From the NCBI GenBank assembly GCA_904419745.1, contig CAJFSS010000005.1, forward strand, positions 1 through 64,000: a stretch of DNA of 64,000 bases, read 5' to 3'. The position numbers and the translations under genes were made by a program. Shown in pieces: positions 46,822-55,002 of this stretch. Every line of letters begins with the position of its first letter. Positions within the stretch are counted from its first letter, which is position 1. Source of the DNA: Candidatus Pseudoruminococcus merdavium (GTDB taxonomy: Bacteria > Bacillota > Clostridia > Oscillospirales > Ruminococcaceae). Under the pieces are notes generated by a model. It had not been told where the DNA came from and ran no database searches. It was given only the letters and a program-made list of their open reading frames with translations.

Positions 46822-47589
46822 ATGAAACTTTTATTTATTGGGGATGTAATAGGGCGGATTGGCCGGGATACAGTACGGAAAATTTTGCCTGCACTCAAGC
46901 GGGAAGAGGGGATCGACGTTGTAATTGCCAACGGAGAAAATTCCGCGAATAGTAATGGAATCTCTAAAAACTCCGCGGAAGACCTCTTTACCAGTGGGGT
47001 GGACGTCATTACAACGGGAAACCATGTTTTCCGTAGGAGGGACGTTTATGATTACCTGGACTCCAATGTGCCTGTGATCCGTCCAGCAAACCTCTATCCG
47101 GGAACACCGGGAAAAGGAGCTTATCTGTTGGATATGGGACGGTTTCAGCTTTATGTTGTCAATTTGATGGGACGCTCTTATATGGAACCCTGTGACAATC
47201 CCTTTCTATGTGCAGACAGGTTGATTGAGCAAGCGCCGTGCAAAATGATTTTTGTAGATTTTCATGCGGAAGCAACGGCAGAAAAAATTTGCATGGGACA
47301 GTATCTGGATGGAAAGGTGACCGCTGTTATTGGAACGCACACTCATGTGCAGACAGCGGATGAAACCATTTTGCAGGGGGGGACGGGATATCTTACAGAT
47401 GCAGGTATGGTGGGGCCGATTCATTCGGTAATTGGAGTGAAAAGTGAAATTGCAATCCCCAAAATGGTGACAGGGATGCCGGCACGGTTCGAATATGCGG
47501 AGGGACCTTGCTGCTTTGGTTCAGTTTTTTTGGAAATCGATCCATCCACCGGCAAAAGCACACATATTAAAAGAATTTTATTAAAATAA
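46822..47589 (+). CDS. ymdB: YmdB-family metallophosphoesterase
   Basis: A 255-aa phosphodiesterase that acts on cyclic nucleotides or RNA in Bacillus, where it influences biofilm and spore development. Metal ligands are seen in FIGDVIGRIG, NGENSA, TTGNHVF, FVDFHAEAT and GTHTHVQTAD. ATG 46822 follows AAAGGG; the longer frame from 46792 has no site. Confidence 0.94.
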   Translation: MKLLFIGDVIGRIGRDTVRKILPALKREEGIDVVIANGENSANSNGISKNSAEDLFTSGVDVITTGNHVFRRRDVYDYLDSNVPVIRPANLYPGTPGKGAYLLDMGRFQLYVVNLMGRSYMEPCDNPFLCADRLIEQAPCKMIFVDFHAEATAEKICMGQYLDGKVTAVIGTHTHVQTADETILQGGTGYLTDAGMVGPIHSVIGVKSEIAIPKMVTGMPARFEYAEGPCCFGSVFLEIDPSTGKSTHIKRILLK

Positions 47590-47614
47590 TTTATATGTTT
47601 TACACATTTCCCTC

Positions 47615-47643
47615 TTGATAAATGTAGAAAAATAGTTTATGAT
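47615..47643 (+). promoter_or_regulatory. promoter of spoVS
   Basis: TTGATA and TATGAT are spaced 17 bp apart, 53 bp before the start. spoVS is sigma-H dependent in Bacillus, but this pair looks like sigma-A; I see no clear sigma-H match. Confidence 0.6.
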
Positions 47644-47696
47644 AAAAGTAGATTTTCAATCGACCTGACTTTTCAACCAACAAGGGGGATGTACCT

Positions 47697-47957
47697 ATGG
47701 AAGTACTAAAGGTTTCAGCAAAATCAGTTCCCAATTCTGTTGCCGGCGCGATTGCGGGGGTCATCCGTGAAAAGAACGCCGTGGAGGTACAGGCAGTAGG
47801 AGCAGGTGCTGCTAATCAGGCAATTAAAGCGGTTGCCATTGCAAGGGGGTATCTTGCTCCAGGAGGGGTGGATCTTGTTTGTGTACCTGCATTTGCCAAT
47901 GTCAGCATTGACGGGGAAGAACGTACTGCCATTAAATTGATTGTGGAACCGAGATAA
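47697..47957 (+). CDS. spoVS: stage V sporulation protein S
   Basis: An 86-aa Alba-fold-like protein, almost unchanged across spore formers: MEVLKVSAKSVPNSVAGAI, VEVQAVGAGAANQAIKA, ARGYLAPGG and IDGEERTAIKL are all in place. In Bacillus it affects septation and coat assembly. A strong terminator follows. Confidence 0.97.
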   Translation: MEVLKVSAKSVPNSVAGAIAGVIREKNAVEVQAVGAGAANQAIKAVAIARGYLAPGGVDLVCVPAFANVSIDGEERTAIKLIVEPR

Positions 47958-47995
47958 AAAATTGTCCTATTCTCATAAACTCCTTTCAGCTTTAG

Positions 47996-48033
47996 AAAAA
48001 GGCGCTGTGACTTTTGTCACGGCGCCTTTTTCT
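47996..48033 (+). terminator. Rho-independent terminator after spoVS
   Basis: AAAAAGGCGC-TGTGAC pairs with GTCAC-GGCGCCTTTTT around TTTT. Confidence 0.88.
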
Positions 48034-48092
48034 AATTGTCAATTGATTCAACAATATCCAATTAGTATATTTATAGCTATAATATACTGAGT

Positions 48093-49118
48093 CTAGGCTT
48101 TTTCGAGCCGACTTTTTAAGGTAGGATAGGCAAGTTTTCCCGATATTTGGTGTCCCCCATGAAATTCTTCAAACAGGAAATTTTCCGGCTTCCCAATTAG
48201 AGTATACAGCCGACGGAGTTCCCGGCAGGTATTCCGTACAGCTTGTATAGGAAAAATGGGATCTTTTGTCCCGGCTTCTATGAGAAGAGTTCGTGGAAGA
48301 ATCATTGCTGCGATGTCCTTCATTTCAAAAAAATGATACATTTCCGGGACAAAATTGCAGATACAGTGTTCTAATGACAAAATGCTTTCGGAAAAGGAGG
48401 AGAGGTATCCACTGATAACGGCACAACGGATGCGGGTATCACAAGCAGCAGCAAAAGCAGTTAGCATTCCTCCTCCAGAAATGCCCATACAGACAAGATT
48501 TTCGATATCTGCATGAAAGAATAAAATCAAGTAATCAATGACACGCATAATTTGATAGACACGCAGGCCGGCAAGGGAAAGTCCCATCATGGACAAAAAA
48601 CCATAAGGAGCCCTGCAGGTGGCGTCCCAAGTGGTACAGGTATCTCCAAAACCTAAGATTTCGGGAATAGCAACTGTGTAACCAAGTTTACACAATTCAA
48701 TGGGAGCAAGATGATGATAGTTTTCCTCTTTGAAAGAATTTCCCTGTGTATCAAGACCGAGAGTTTCCCTACTTCCATTTCCATGCCCATGGCAGAAAAT
48801 GGCGCAAGGACGGTAGTCTGATTGTCTTTCGTCCTTCGGGGAGAGTAGATACATGGGAAAGGAAAGGTCTTTACAGACAGTCAAGGCAACTCTTTGGAGA
48901 GTACAGTCATGGAAAAGGCGTTCGGATTCCAATTGTTTTACTCCAAGTACTGGGAGTTTTTGAGGAATTTCCGCTATTTTTAACAGGGAACGTAACTTGT
49001 CCCTTCCTACTACCTGTCTTAGTAAAAGTTCTTCTTTAGTATTAATATTATGAAAAGAAAGCTGCTGCTCTGTTTTTTGTTGAATGGATTTTAAATAGGT
49101 ATCCAGATGAAAATCCAA
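48093..49118 (-). CDS. alpha/beta hydrolase, acetyl-esterase-like
   Basis: A 341-aa hydrolase. The nucleophile elbow GISGGG (GxSxG) is near 217-222, the acid Asp in AGTKDPIFP near 289-297 and the His in FHGGHQISG near 324-332; the oxyanion segment HGHGNGSRE precedes. The pattern resembles dienelactone-hydrolase and acetyl xylan esterase-like enzymes. There is no signal peptide, so it is intracellular. Monocistronic. Confidence 0.85.
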   Translation of the reverse strand: MDFHLDTYLKSIQQKTEQQLSFHNINTKEELLLRQVVGRDKLRSLLKIAEIPQKLPVLGVKQLESERLFHDCTLQRVALTVCKDLSFPMYLLSPKDERQSDYRPCAIFCHGHGNGSRETLGLDTQGNSFKEENYHHLAPIELCKLGYTVAIPEILGFGDTCTTWDATCRAPYGFLSMMGLSLAGLRVYQIMRVIDYLILFFHADIENLVCMGISGGGMLTAFAAACDTRIRCAVISGYLSSFSESILSLEHCICNFVPEMYHFFEMKDIAAMILPRTLLIEAGTKDPIFPIQAVRNTCRELRRLYTLIGKPENFLFEEFHGGHQISGKLAYPTLKSRLEKA

Positions 49119-49251
49119 CGCAATTCCTCCTCCTGAATGTTTTGATGAGGTTTTCTCTTTTTACTATACGAAAAGAATTGTTGATTTTCAAGGGAAATCC
49201 TGATATTGTGATAAGGGATAAAGTGATATAAAGATAGGAAGGAGAATTTTA

Positions 49252-49758
49252 ATGGACAATTCCTGCCGTGTTCGGAAAATGATAGAAAGTGATGGAGCTT
49301 TGTTGTCCAAGGCTTTTTGTGAACAGGGCTGGAGGAAAGAAGAGTCCCAGCTAAACGAATATTTTTTGTTGCAGCAATCGAAAAAACATACGGTATTGGT
49401 TGCAGAGTGGGAAAGAAACCCCGTAGGATATCTGATTGTGCGTCCGGAGGCCCAGGAAGGCCCTTTTGCCATGCGGGGTATCCCAGAACTTGTGGATTTT
49501 AATGTGCTGATACAATACCAACATAGGGGATTTGGAAACACTTTGATGGAGGTGGCGGAAGAAATGTGTCAACAGGCCGGATATGTTTCTTTGGCAGTGG
49601 GATTGCATTCCGGATATGGACAGGCACAGAGAATATATGTAAAACGGGGATATTTGTTTGATGGTAGTGGGACATGGTATCAAGGAAAACAATTAGAGCA
49701 GTATGCCCCATGTTATAACGATGATGATTTGGTACTTTATATGATAAAAGAGTTATAG
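49252..49758 (+). CDS. GNAT-family N-acetyltransferase
   Basis: A 168-aa acyl-CoA-dependent acetyltransferase. It has VNVLIQYQHRGFGNTLMEVAEE-type motif A (RGFGNTL binding the pyrophosphate of CoA), preceded by TVLVAEWERNPVGYLIV and followed by YVKRGYLFDGSGTWY. GGAAGGAG lies 9 bp upstream of ATG 49252. The substrate is unknown. It lies just upstream of the tRNA-Lys promoter. Confidence 0.88.
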   Translation: MDNSCRVRKMIESDGALLSKAFCEQGWRKEESQLNEYFLLQQSKKHTVLVAEWERNPVGYLIVRPEAQEGPFAMRGIPELVDFNVLIQYQHRGFGNTLMEVAEEMCQQAGYVSLAVGLHSGYGQAQRIYVKRGYLFDGSGTWYQGKQLEQYAPCYNDDDLVLYMIKEL

Positions 49759-49797
49759 CATGCCAGAAAAAAAGGAAAAATATTTTTGAAAAAACTG

Positions 49798-49826
49798 TTG
49801 ACATTTTCCGTGGGAGTTGCTATAAT
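49798..49826 (+). promoter_or_regulatory. sigma-A promoter of tRNA-Lys
   Basis: TTGACA and TATAAT are spaced exactly 17 bp apart, 33 bp before the tRNA. Confidence 0.9.
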
Positions 49827-49859
49827 AAACAAGCGCTCTCAAGAAAGGGACAAACAAAT

Positions 49860-49935
49860 GAACCATTAGCTCAGCTGGCAGAGCATTTGACTTTTAATCA
49901 AAGGGTCCGGAGTTCGAATCTCCGATGGTTCACCA
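49860..49935 (+). tRNA. tRNA-Lys (anticodon TTT)
   Basis: Acceptor stem GAACCAT/ATGGTTC, D-loop AGCTCAGCTGGCAGAGC, anticodon loop CTTTTAA (UUU), T-arm GGAGTTCGAATCTCC, discriminator A and encoded CCA. It marks the start of the accessory part of the window. Confidence 0.96.
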
Positions 49936-49940
49936 GGAAA

Positions 49941-49983
49941 TCACCTGGACATTCCTGTGTCCAGGTGATTTTGATTTATTTTC
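49941..49983 (+). terminator. Rho-independent terminator after tRNA-Lys
   Basis: TCACCTGGACA and TGTCCAGGTGA form a perfect 11-bp stem followed by TTTTGATTTATTTT. The T tract is interrupted, so some read-through into the structured region that follows is possible. Confidence 0.75.
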
Positions 49984-49989
49984 TGAGAG

Positions 49990-50710
49990 TTCGTTTGTTT
50001 GCACAGGCACTGCATAAGAATACAGTAACTGTGCAAGCAAACGGTTCCCGGAAAAGGGAATCGCTGCTTGTTTCCCACACACCAGGACGGCGGATAGCAG
50101 TCCGCCCATGCTGCACATAGTTGTTAATGGCAGCCCGCCTTTTTTAGCCGGGTAGCGCGATCAAGCAATACAAGTATCCATCTGTGAGTTTCATGGCGTA
50201 CAGCCTGCCAAAGCTGTTAAAAGGGGAAAGGGAATCGCTGTGCTTTGTAAAGCAGTCGCGGCGCAATCCTCTTACCGCTGCAAGAGTGGTGCCCTTGCCA
50301 CACAGAGAACGTATCCTGATGTGGTCTTATGCACAAGCCCCGGGGAGTGATGAGTTCCCCTCTCTGCGGAACCAATCGCAGGTTTTTACGAGTACTTGTC
50401 TAGCCACAAGTACCGGTACGAGCTTGTGATATGTCAAGGTACGAAGTACGAAGTACAGAAGTACGAAGTACAATTGATGCAAAATGCGGAGGCATATTAC
50501 ATCACAAGGGTAAAAATCAAGACCTCAGACGTAAGCGTTTCGTTACCAAAACGAATCAGCTTTATCCGAAGTCTTGCATTGTGGTTCCGCTTATGCTAAA
50601 CTAATAGCGTGAGTGGACTCTCATAAGCTAAGACAATCGTTGGGTGATTGTTTTAGTAACGAGGCTTGTGTCTGCTGGTAACAGATACAGGCCTTTGGGA
50701 GTTTTACCCA
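49990..50710 (+). ncRNA. candidate large structured RNA downstream of tRNA-Lys
   Basis: No convincing long coding frame fills this stretch, but it is dense with hairpins. Long ones: 49992-50006/50029-50043 (15 bp, one T.G); 50044-50049 with 50056-50061; 50089-50094/50101-50106; 50392-50399/50406-50413; 50423-50430/50501-50508; 50589-50595/50622-50628; 50628-50638/50646-50656 (11 bp, one G.T); 50662-50674/50682-50694 (13 bp, two G.T). Every non-Watson-Crick pair is G.U when read on the + strand and would be A.C on the other, which points to a + strand RNA. Large ornate RNAs such as ROOL and GOLLD are known to lie near tRNA genes, but I cannot match this to either. No promoter of its own is clear. 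Exact ends are uncertain. Confidence 0.4.
50439..50471 (+). repeat. short tandem repeat GTACGAA
   Basis: Five GTAC units follow each other at 7-8 bp: GTACGAA, GTACGAA, GTACAGAA, GTACGAA, GTACAA. They lie in the loop enclosed by the CTTGTGAT/ATCACAAG stem (50423-50508). Confidence 0.8.
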
Positions 50711-50808
50711 TGTCCCATAGTATCATATCCTCTGTAAGATTGCAAGGGGGAAATGGGGCAATAAGAATAGGGAATGCTATAAAATAGCCAAATAAGCGGG
50801 GGCGTGTA

Positions 50809-50892
50809 TTGCCTAGCTTTCAGGAAGAACCACTTGAGAAAAGCATAAATCTTTATGGAAAAGTAATAGAAAAAATGGGAATGATAGAATAA
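50809..50892 (+). CDS. possible 27-aa peptide ahead of a terminator
   Basis: TTG 50809, preceded at 4 bp by GGGGGCG, opens a 27-codon frame (MPSFQEEPLEKSINLYGK...) ending seven bases before a strong terminator. It is acidic to neutral and helical, without a membrane segment. It may be the end of the longer transcript that begins near tRNA-Lys, or chance. Confidence 0.25.
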   Translation: MPSFQEEPLEKSINLYGKVIEKMGMIE

Positions 50893-50898
50893 CAGCTG

Positions 50899-50938
50899 AA
50901 ATGGGCGTTAGTTATATAAAACTGACGCCCATTTTTTA
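50899..50938 (+). terminator. Rho-independent terminator
   Basis: AATGGGCGTTAGTT pairs with AACTGACGCCCATT (one T.G pair valid on the + strand) and is followed by six T. It shows that the + strand upstream is transcribed, although no clear gene precedes it. Confidence 0.85.
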
Positions 50939-51058
50939 ACATGGATGTGATTTAGTCATTCAATTTGATAGTTCTACTCTAGCGGGTATATACTTGTATG
51001 AGTGATTTGAAAATTCAATTCTTTTGAATTTCTAGTAAATGATTTGTAAGAACAAAAC

Positions 51059-51394
51059 ATGATAGTGTTCATGAGGGGATATAAATCTGGAAATATCTAT
51101 GCGGAATTTGTTACCGTGGTGGAACGCAACCAAGCACAGTTTAACACAGAAGATCGAAGTAAACAGTATGATTGGGGAGAAGGGCGGGAAAAAGTTTTTC
51201 TGGTTGTTATCTGCCAAGGGACAGGTCACGATATTTGTATTAATCCTGAAAAGGAATTATACCCTCGGGCTATTGACCTATATGAATATACTTTGAAAAA
51301 ACGGCAGACTTCAAAACACAGAACACACCGTTTTTTACGGCCGGGAAATACTCCTATTAAGATTTCAATGACAAAGGATGGGGAATCAGTTTGA
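51059..51394 (+). CDS. hypothetical protein, 111 aa
   Basis: An isolated frame bounded upstream by an in-frame stop. It has an unremarkable composition (FVTVVERNQAQFNTEDRSK, then a basic C-terminus TLKKRQTSKHRTHRFLR). No ribosome binding site precedes ATG 51059, and no family is recognised. It may be a decayed gene fragment. Confidence 0.35.
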   Translation: MIVFMRGYKSGNIYAEFVTVVERNQAQFNTEDRSKQYDWGEGREKVFLVVICQGTGHDICINPEKELYPRAIDLYEYTLKKRQTSKHRTHRFLRPGNTPIKISMTKDGESV

Positions 51395-51475
51395 TATATA
51401 TATATTTCGCTGTCCAAATTTACCATTTATTGGCGTATCATGTATGCAACTAGCATATGTCTTGGGAGGATATCT

Positions 51476-52303
51476 ATGAAGAAAAGAATTGCCACGGTGG
51501 GATTATGTTGTTTGATTTTATTGTCCATGCTTTCCTGTGGGAATGATTCCGGGAATATTACACTGGAATTGAAAGATTCCAGTGTGTATGAAATGGATTT
51601 TGGAAAATTGTATAAAACATTGCGTAAAGCTGCCCGTTCGGAAGAGGATAAGAATGCCTTTGAAAGCTTGGAAATTGATTTTCTAGCGGATGGGGAAATA
51701 CGGGATTTTTCTTTGACATTTTGGGCTTTAAAAAGGGATAATAAAGGGAAATCTGTCCTCAGAGAATATTCGATTATGCCAGATAGATCTGATATTAAAC
51801 CTTATGAACTTTTTTGGGATCGGGCTGTCTCAAAATTGGAGATGAACTCGCTTGGAAACGTGCGGGAAGGTGGAGCAGCCGGCCTTGATCCGGATTCATT
51901 TGAACGGAGGATGAACCAACTGGATTCCATGGATATTAAAGGGATTGCAGATACATATCGTGTGGGTAGTCCGGTATGGTATCAGTTACGTGCGAACCCA
52001 GTGGAAAAGGATATTTTGATGGGGGAATATGCTAACACGATTTTTTTACTTTACAAAGCAGACGGATCGTTGGAACGGGTAGACGCTCCGGAACATTACG
52101 AAATTGAGTATATGAGCGAATCAGAAATTGTAGAGGGGATAAAGTATCCCGATATGGAGTATTTTGTCCTGTCCCCTTATTATGAAAAAACAGATGATTC
52201 GGTAACCGGATCTTATGAAGTGACATTGGGGCAGACGGATTCCTATATGGAGAAACACACTTATGTAAGTACGAATCACATCGTGATCCTATTAGAGCAA
52301 TAG
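51476..52303 (+). CDS. putative lipoprotein, unknown
   Basis: A 275-aa secreted lipoprotein: MKKRIATVGLCCLILLSMLSC is a signal peptide with the lipidation Cys at 21 (lipobox MLSC, slightly off consensus). The mature part is acidic, with no recognised domain. GGGAGGATATCT precedes ATG 51476. It has its own promoter region in the AT-rich gap and ends at a terminator, so it is probably monocistronic and surface-anchored. Confidence 0.75.
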   Translation: MKKRIATVGLCCLILLSMLSCGNDSGNITLELKDSSVYEMDFGKLYKTLRKAARSEEDKNAFESLEIDFLADGEIRDFSLTFWALKRDNKGKSVLREYSIMPDRSDIKPYELFWDRAVSKLEMNSLGNVREGGAAGLDPDSFERRMNQLDSMDIKGIADTYRVGSPVWYQLRANPVEKDILMGEYANTIFLLYKADGSLERVDAPEHYEIEYMSESEIVEGIKYPDMEYFVLSPYYEKTDDSVTGSYEVTLGQTDSYMEKHTYVSTNHIVILLEQ

Positions 52304-52338
52304 AAGAGGCCGCAGGGAATTCCCCAGCGGCCTCTTCT
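52304..52338 (+). terminator. terminator after the lipoprotein gene
   Basis: GAAGAGGCCGC pairs with GCGGCCTCTTC, followed by TTA. The stem is strong but the T tract is short; the convergent DUF1906 gene ends 11 bp further on. Confidence 0.65.
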
Positions 52339-52348
52339 TATAGGAAGA

Positions 52349-54583
52349 TTAGTTCCATTCACTGATAAGTTTTCTCTCGTTCGGTTTTAATCCGATATCC
52401 AGATCTACCCACCCATATCCAACGATAGGGTCAATCAGTTCAAAAACACCACCTTCCGCACTTGGCAGCATAAATTGGACGGCAGAAATGCGATCTGGAA
52501 ATTTTGCGCCAGTTTCGCAGTTCCTTGCAATTGTGATCCTGGAATTGACTGGGAGTTCTCTATTTTTATCGCCATTTTGTTTATAAATAGTGACTGGCGA
52601 TGTGACAATAAAAGTAAATTCTACTGCGTGATCTGAAGGACTCGGATCGGGTAAAACAGTGATAGAAGAGCTGCCCGTCTCACTGTCTCTTGTCACATAC
52701 CCTAGTGGGTAAGGATATGTTGATGTCTGCGGATCTTCCTTGATGTCTCTCATGTCAATAAAGCCTGCATTTAGTCTGCCGCCTTTGTCCAGGAAATAGA
52801 CGAATACAATAGAACCTTCGGTGTAGCTTGGCCGGAGATTAAAACAAGTATCTGGCAGGATATAATCAAACATAGGGTTTTTGGCGACATATTCCCCGTT
52901 TTCCAGTACTTTAGACCAATAAACTGGGATTTTTTTCTCAGGATTGTCGCTGCGAAGTATTAAGGCTGCTCCATTGTCTTCATACCCGTCAATGTCGTCG
53001 AAATTACCAAAATCTGTAAATCCTCTGTAACGTCCGGATACGACATTTCTGTCGATGCCGAAAACCCCATCATTGCTGTGCAAGGATGTTTCATCAATTT
53101 GATCAAATGCCCAGTCGTCAGGCAGTGGAAAGCCCATATTGCCGCTATATCCAGAGGACATATCACTGACAAAACTGCTGATGGAATATCCTTTGTTAGA
53201 GACAATCGAGCATGTATTACGGGAACCATAGATACCGATTTTATAGGTACGGCCTTCTTTGGAAGCGTAATCGTTGATACCCTTAAAATAGGGTACAACT
53301 TTAGCATAGACTTCAGATTCCATGAAATCATAATCCACTGCAAAATAGATGATCTCATCTTCGGGGACGCCCAATACTTTTGCAGTACAGAATGCCTTTT
53401 CTGCGTCAGAATATCCTCGGCTTTCGGTAAAGTAGTTATAGAGATCAGCTGTATCGTTTTCTGTCATATATTCACGGGCATCCTGGTAAATGAGAAATAG
53501 TCTCATACCATGGGCGAAAATCCTACGCATTTCTGGCCGGAGTAAGTTTTTCGCAACCCTCTGCCCATCGATCACAACATCCCCGGTAAGATATCTTCCA
53601 ACGATTCCATAGCCATCAATGCTCAGTTTTTCGAGATAGGCATCGGAAAGCCTGGTATAACAGTCGATGGCCTCGGCAGAACGTGCCGGATTGCCGTAGC
53701 TTACAAAAAGTGCCATCCATTCGTTTAGTGTCACATTTCCAGTTGGTTCCAGTCCTACGAAACGCTGAAATGCCTGGATGGATGTACTAGTGCTTACAGT
53801 AAATTCCCCATTAAAAACACCGGGCGAAAAGCGGTTTTTTTGACCTCTTTTTGCATCGTAGCAGTGCAAAGCATATTGGAAGAGCTGTGTAAGCCGTTGG
53901 ATAGCGGCATCCCCGTATGGTTCATTGAAGTAGTCCAGGGCTTCTCCATCATAGGGGAGATTCGGACAGCATCTTCTGGTAGTGGGGCCAAAATTTCCGT
54001 TTGCAACATCTGTAGGCAGATGTTCCATTGCCTGTAGTACATAAATCATGGCTTGTACAGTACTACGGCTGCAAACACCATCACAAGGACAGATGCCAAT
54101 ATAATCTTGGTAATAATAATTGTATGTTTGCTGCATTTCCCGGATAACAGGATCACCGTTTGATACAAGTTTGTACCATTCCATACTCAAAATGGCTTGA
54201 AAGAGTATCGGGGAAACGTATTCGTGTTGCATGGCACCTATTAGTCCAGCATCTGTCTGCATGTCGCGAATAGCCTGTTCGGTCTGAGAATCAAAATTCC
54301 CATAATCCAATCCAGGATCATATCCTTTACAGAATAGGCCATGCTGTAGGATACGGACAATATTGCCTGTATCACCAAGTTTCAAGGTAGGGCAGGCAGC
54401 CAGGGTCTGATTACCAAAAATGCCTGTTACAGATCCGATATTTAATTCAATCTGCAAGGCTTCTACTAATCCCATCATGACTAGGGTTGTAACAACTCCG
54501 TCTTCTTCTTGCCGGTCAAATAGAGGATTATTACCGTAATTCTCATTTAACCATTGCTGTGCTTCTAGTACTCTGATGTCCAT
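52349..54583 (-). CDS. peptidoglycan-binding / DUF1906 glycoside-hydrolase-like protein
   Basis: A 744-aa protein. The first 300 residues hold about four peptidoglycan-binding-like units (e.g. VTGIFGNQTLAAC, YGNFDSQTEQAIRDMQ, ANGNFGPTTRRC, FNGEFTVSTSTSIQAFQ). A DUF1906 (Rv2525c-like, GH25-related) domain covers about 305-515 with DCYTRL, IYFAVDYD and GIYGSRNTC. The C-terminal 220 residues have unknown folds. No signal peptide is visible, so export would need a lysis- or holin-type or other route. Its promoter carries a LexA box, suggesting SOS control. Confidence 0.85.
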   Translation of the reverse strand: MDIRVLEAQQWLNENYGNNPLFDRQEEDGVVTTLVMMGLVEALQIELNIGSVTGIFGNQTLAACPTLKLGDTGNIVRILQHGLFCKGYDPGLDYGNFDSQTEQAIRDMQTDAGLIGAMQHEYVSPILFQAILSMEWYKLVSNGDPVIREMQQTYNYYYQDYIGICPCDGVCSRSTVQAMIYVLQAMEHLPTDVANGNFGPTTRRCCPNLPYDGEALDYFNEPYGDAAIQRLTQLFQYALHCYDAKRGQKNRFSPGVFNGEFTVSTSTSIQAFQRFVGLEPTGNVTLNEWMALFVSYGNPARSAEAIDCYTRLSDAYLEKLSIDGYGIVGRYLTGDVVIDGQRVAKNLLRPEMRRIFAHGMRLFLIYQDAREYMTENDTADLYNYFTESRGYSDAEKAFCTAKVLGVPEDEIIYFAVDYDFMESEVYAKVVPYFKGINDYASKEGRTYKIGIYGSRNTCSIVSNKGYSISSFVSDMSSGYSGNMGFPLPDDWAFDQIDETSLHSNDGVFGIDRNVVSGRYRGFTDFGNFDDIDGYEDNGAALILRSDNPEKKIPVYWSKVLENGEYVAKNPMFDYILPDTCFNLRPSYTEGSIVFVYFLDKGGRLNAGFIDMRDIKEDPQTSTYPYPLGYVTRDSETGSSSITVLPDPSPSDHAVEFTFIVTSPVTIYKQNGDKNRELPVNSRITIARNCETGAKFPDRISAVQFMLPSAEGGVFELIDPIVGYGWVDLDIGLKPNERKLISEWN

Positions 54584-54603
54584 AGCAATCCTCCTTAAAT
54601 ATT

Positions 54604-54617
54604 AGAACAAATGTTCT
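54604..54617. promoter_or_regulatory. LexA (SOS) operator upstream of the DUF1906 gene
   Basis: AGAACAAATGTTCT is a perfect palindrome containing GAAC-N4-GTTC, the Firmicutes LexA/DinR core. It lies 12-25 bp downstream of the -10 hexamer, where a repressor would block initiation or early elongation. Confidence 0.75.
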
Positions 54618-54629
54618 TTTGATAATCAT

Positions 54630-54658
54630 ATTGTAGCATATATTTTTCGTTTATGCAA
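54630..54658 (-). promoter_or_regulatory. promoter of the DUF1906 gene
   Basis: On the minus strand TTGCAT and TACAAT are 17 bp apart. The LexA box lies just downstream, and AGGAGG precedes the ATG. Confidence 0.75.
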
Positions 54659-54709
54659 TATTATCTTCGGAATTTAAAAAAATATTTTTCCATCTATCAT
54701 TTACTCGTA

Positions 54710-54870
54710 TTATTCATATTCCTGTTCTTCTAAAACCTGTTCATAGATGCGCTGGTTTTTAATGCTTTCAAAATCCTTTTGCGCCATCTTCCGCAGGCTG
54801 CTGATGAGCTGGCTTCCCCAGTGGCCTGGGATAGCCGGGTACTTGGCGGTGGGGGGATTTCTCTGTATAG
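54710..54870 (-). pseudogene. duplicated 3' end of the MobP2-like relaxase gene
   Basis: Positions 54716-54870 match 56830-56984 without gaps, at 149 of 155 bases. The copy keeps the relaxase frame to its own stop at 54710-54712 (ending EEQEYE), but the homology stops abruptly at 54870 and no relaxase body follows. It is therefore a remnant, in the same orientation as the intact gene 2.1 kb to the right. Confidence 0.9.
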
Positions 54871-54942
54871 TGATGAACGCCGATAAGGAAGTTTCAGAAA
54901 CGCACTAACTTAACGGCTGACAAGCAGAGTTGCTAATTGTTG

Positions 54943-54994
54943 AGAAAGAGCCGGTACTGTTTCAGAAAACACTGAGTCAGTACCGGCTTTCTTT
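54943..54994 (+). terminator. terminator hairpin upstream of the DUF262 gene
   Basis: AAAG-GCCGGTACTG pairs with CAGTACCGGC-TTTCTTT across an 18-base loop. It insulates the DUF262 gene from the left, on both strands. Confidence 0.7.
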
Positions 54995-55002
54995 GATAGT
55001 GA

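Noticed and set aside
50439..50471. Possible CRISPR-like repeat
   Set aside because: Units are 7-8 bp without spacers, and no cas gene is present anywhere in the window.
50184..50599. Two overlapping 67-81-codon frames
   Set aside because: They run through the hairpins and the tandem repeat; the products (KYEVQKYEVQ) simply translate the repeat.
54943..54994. Inverted repeat as an insertion-sequence end
   Set aside because: It has a T tract and no transposase or target duplication; a terminator explains it better.
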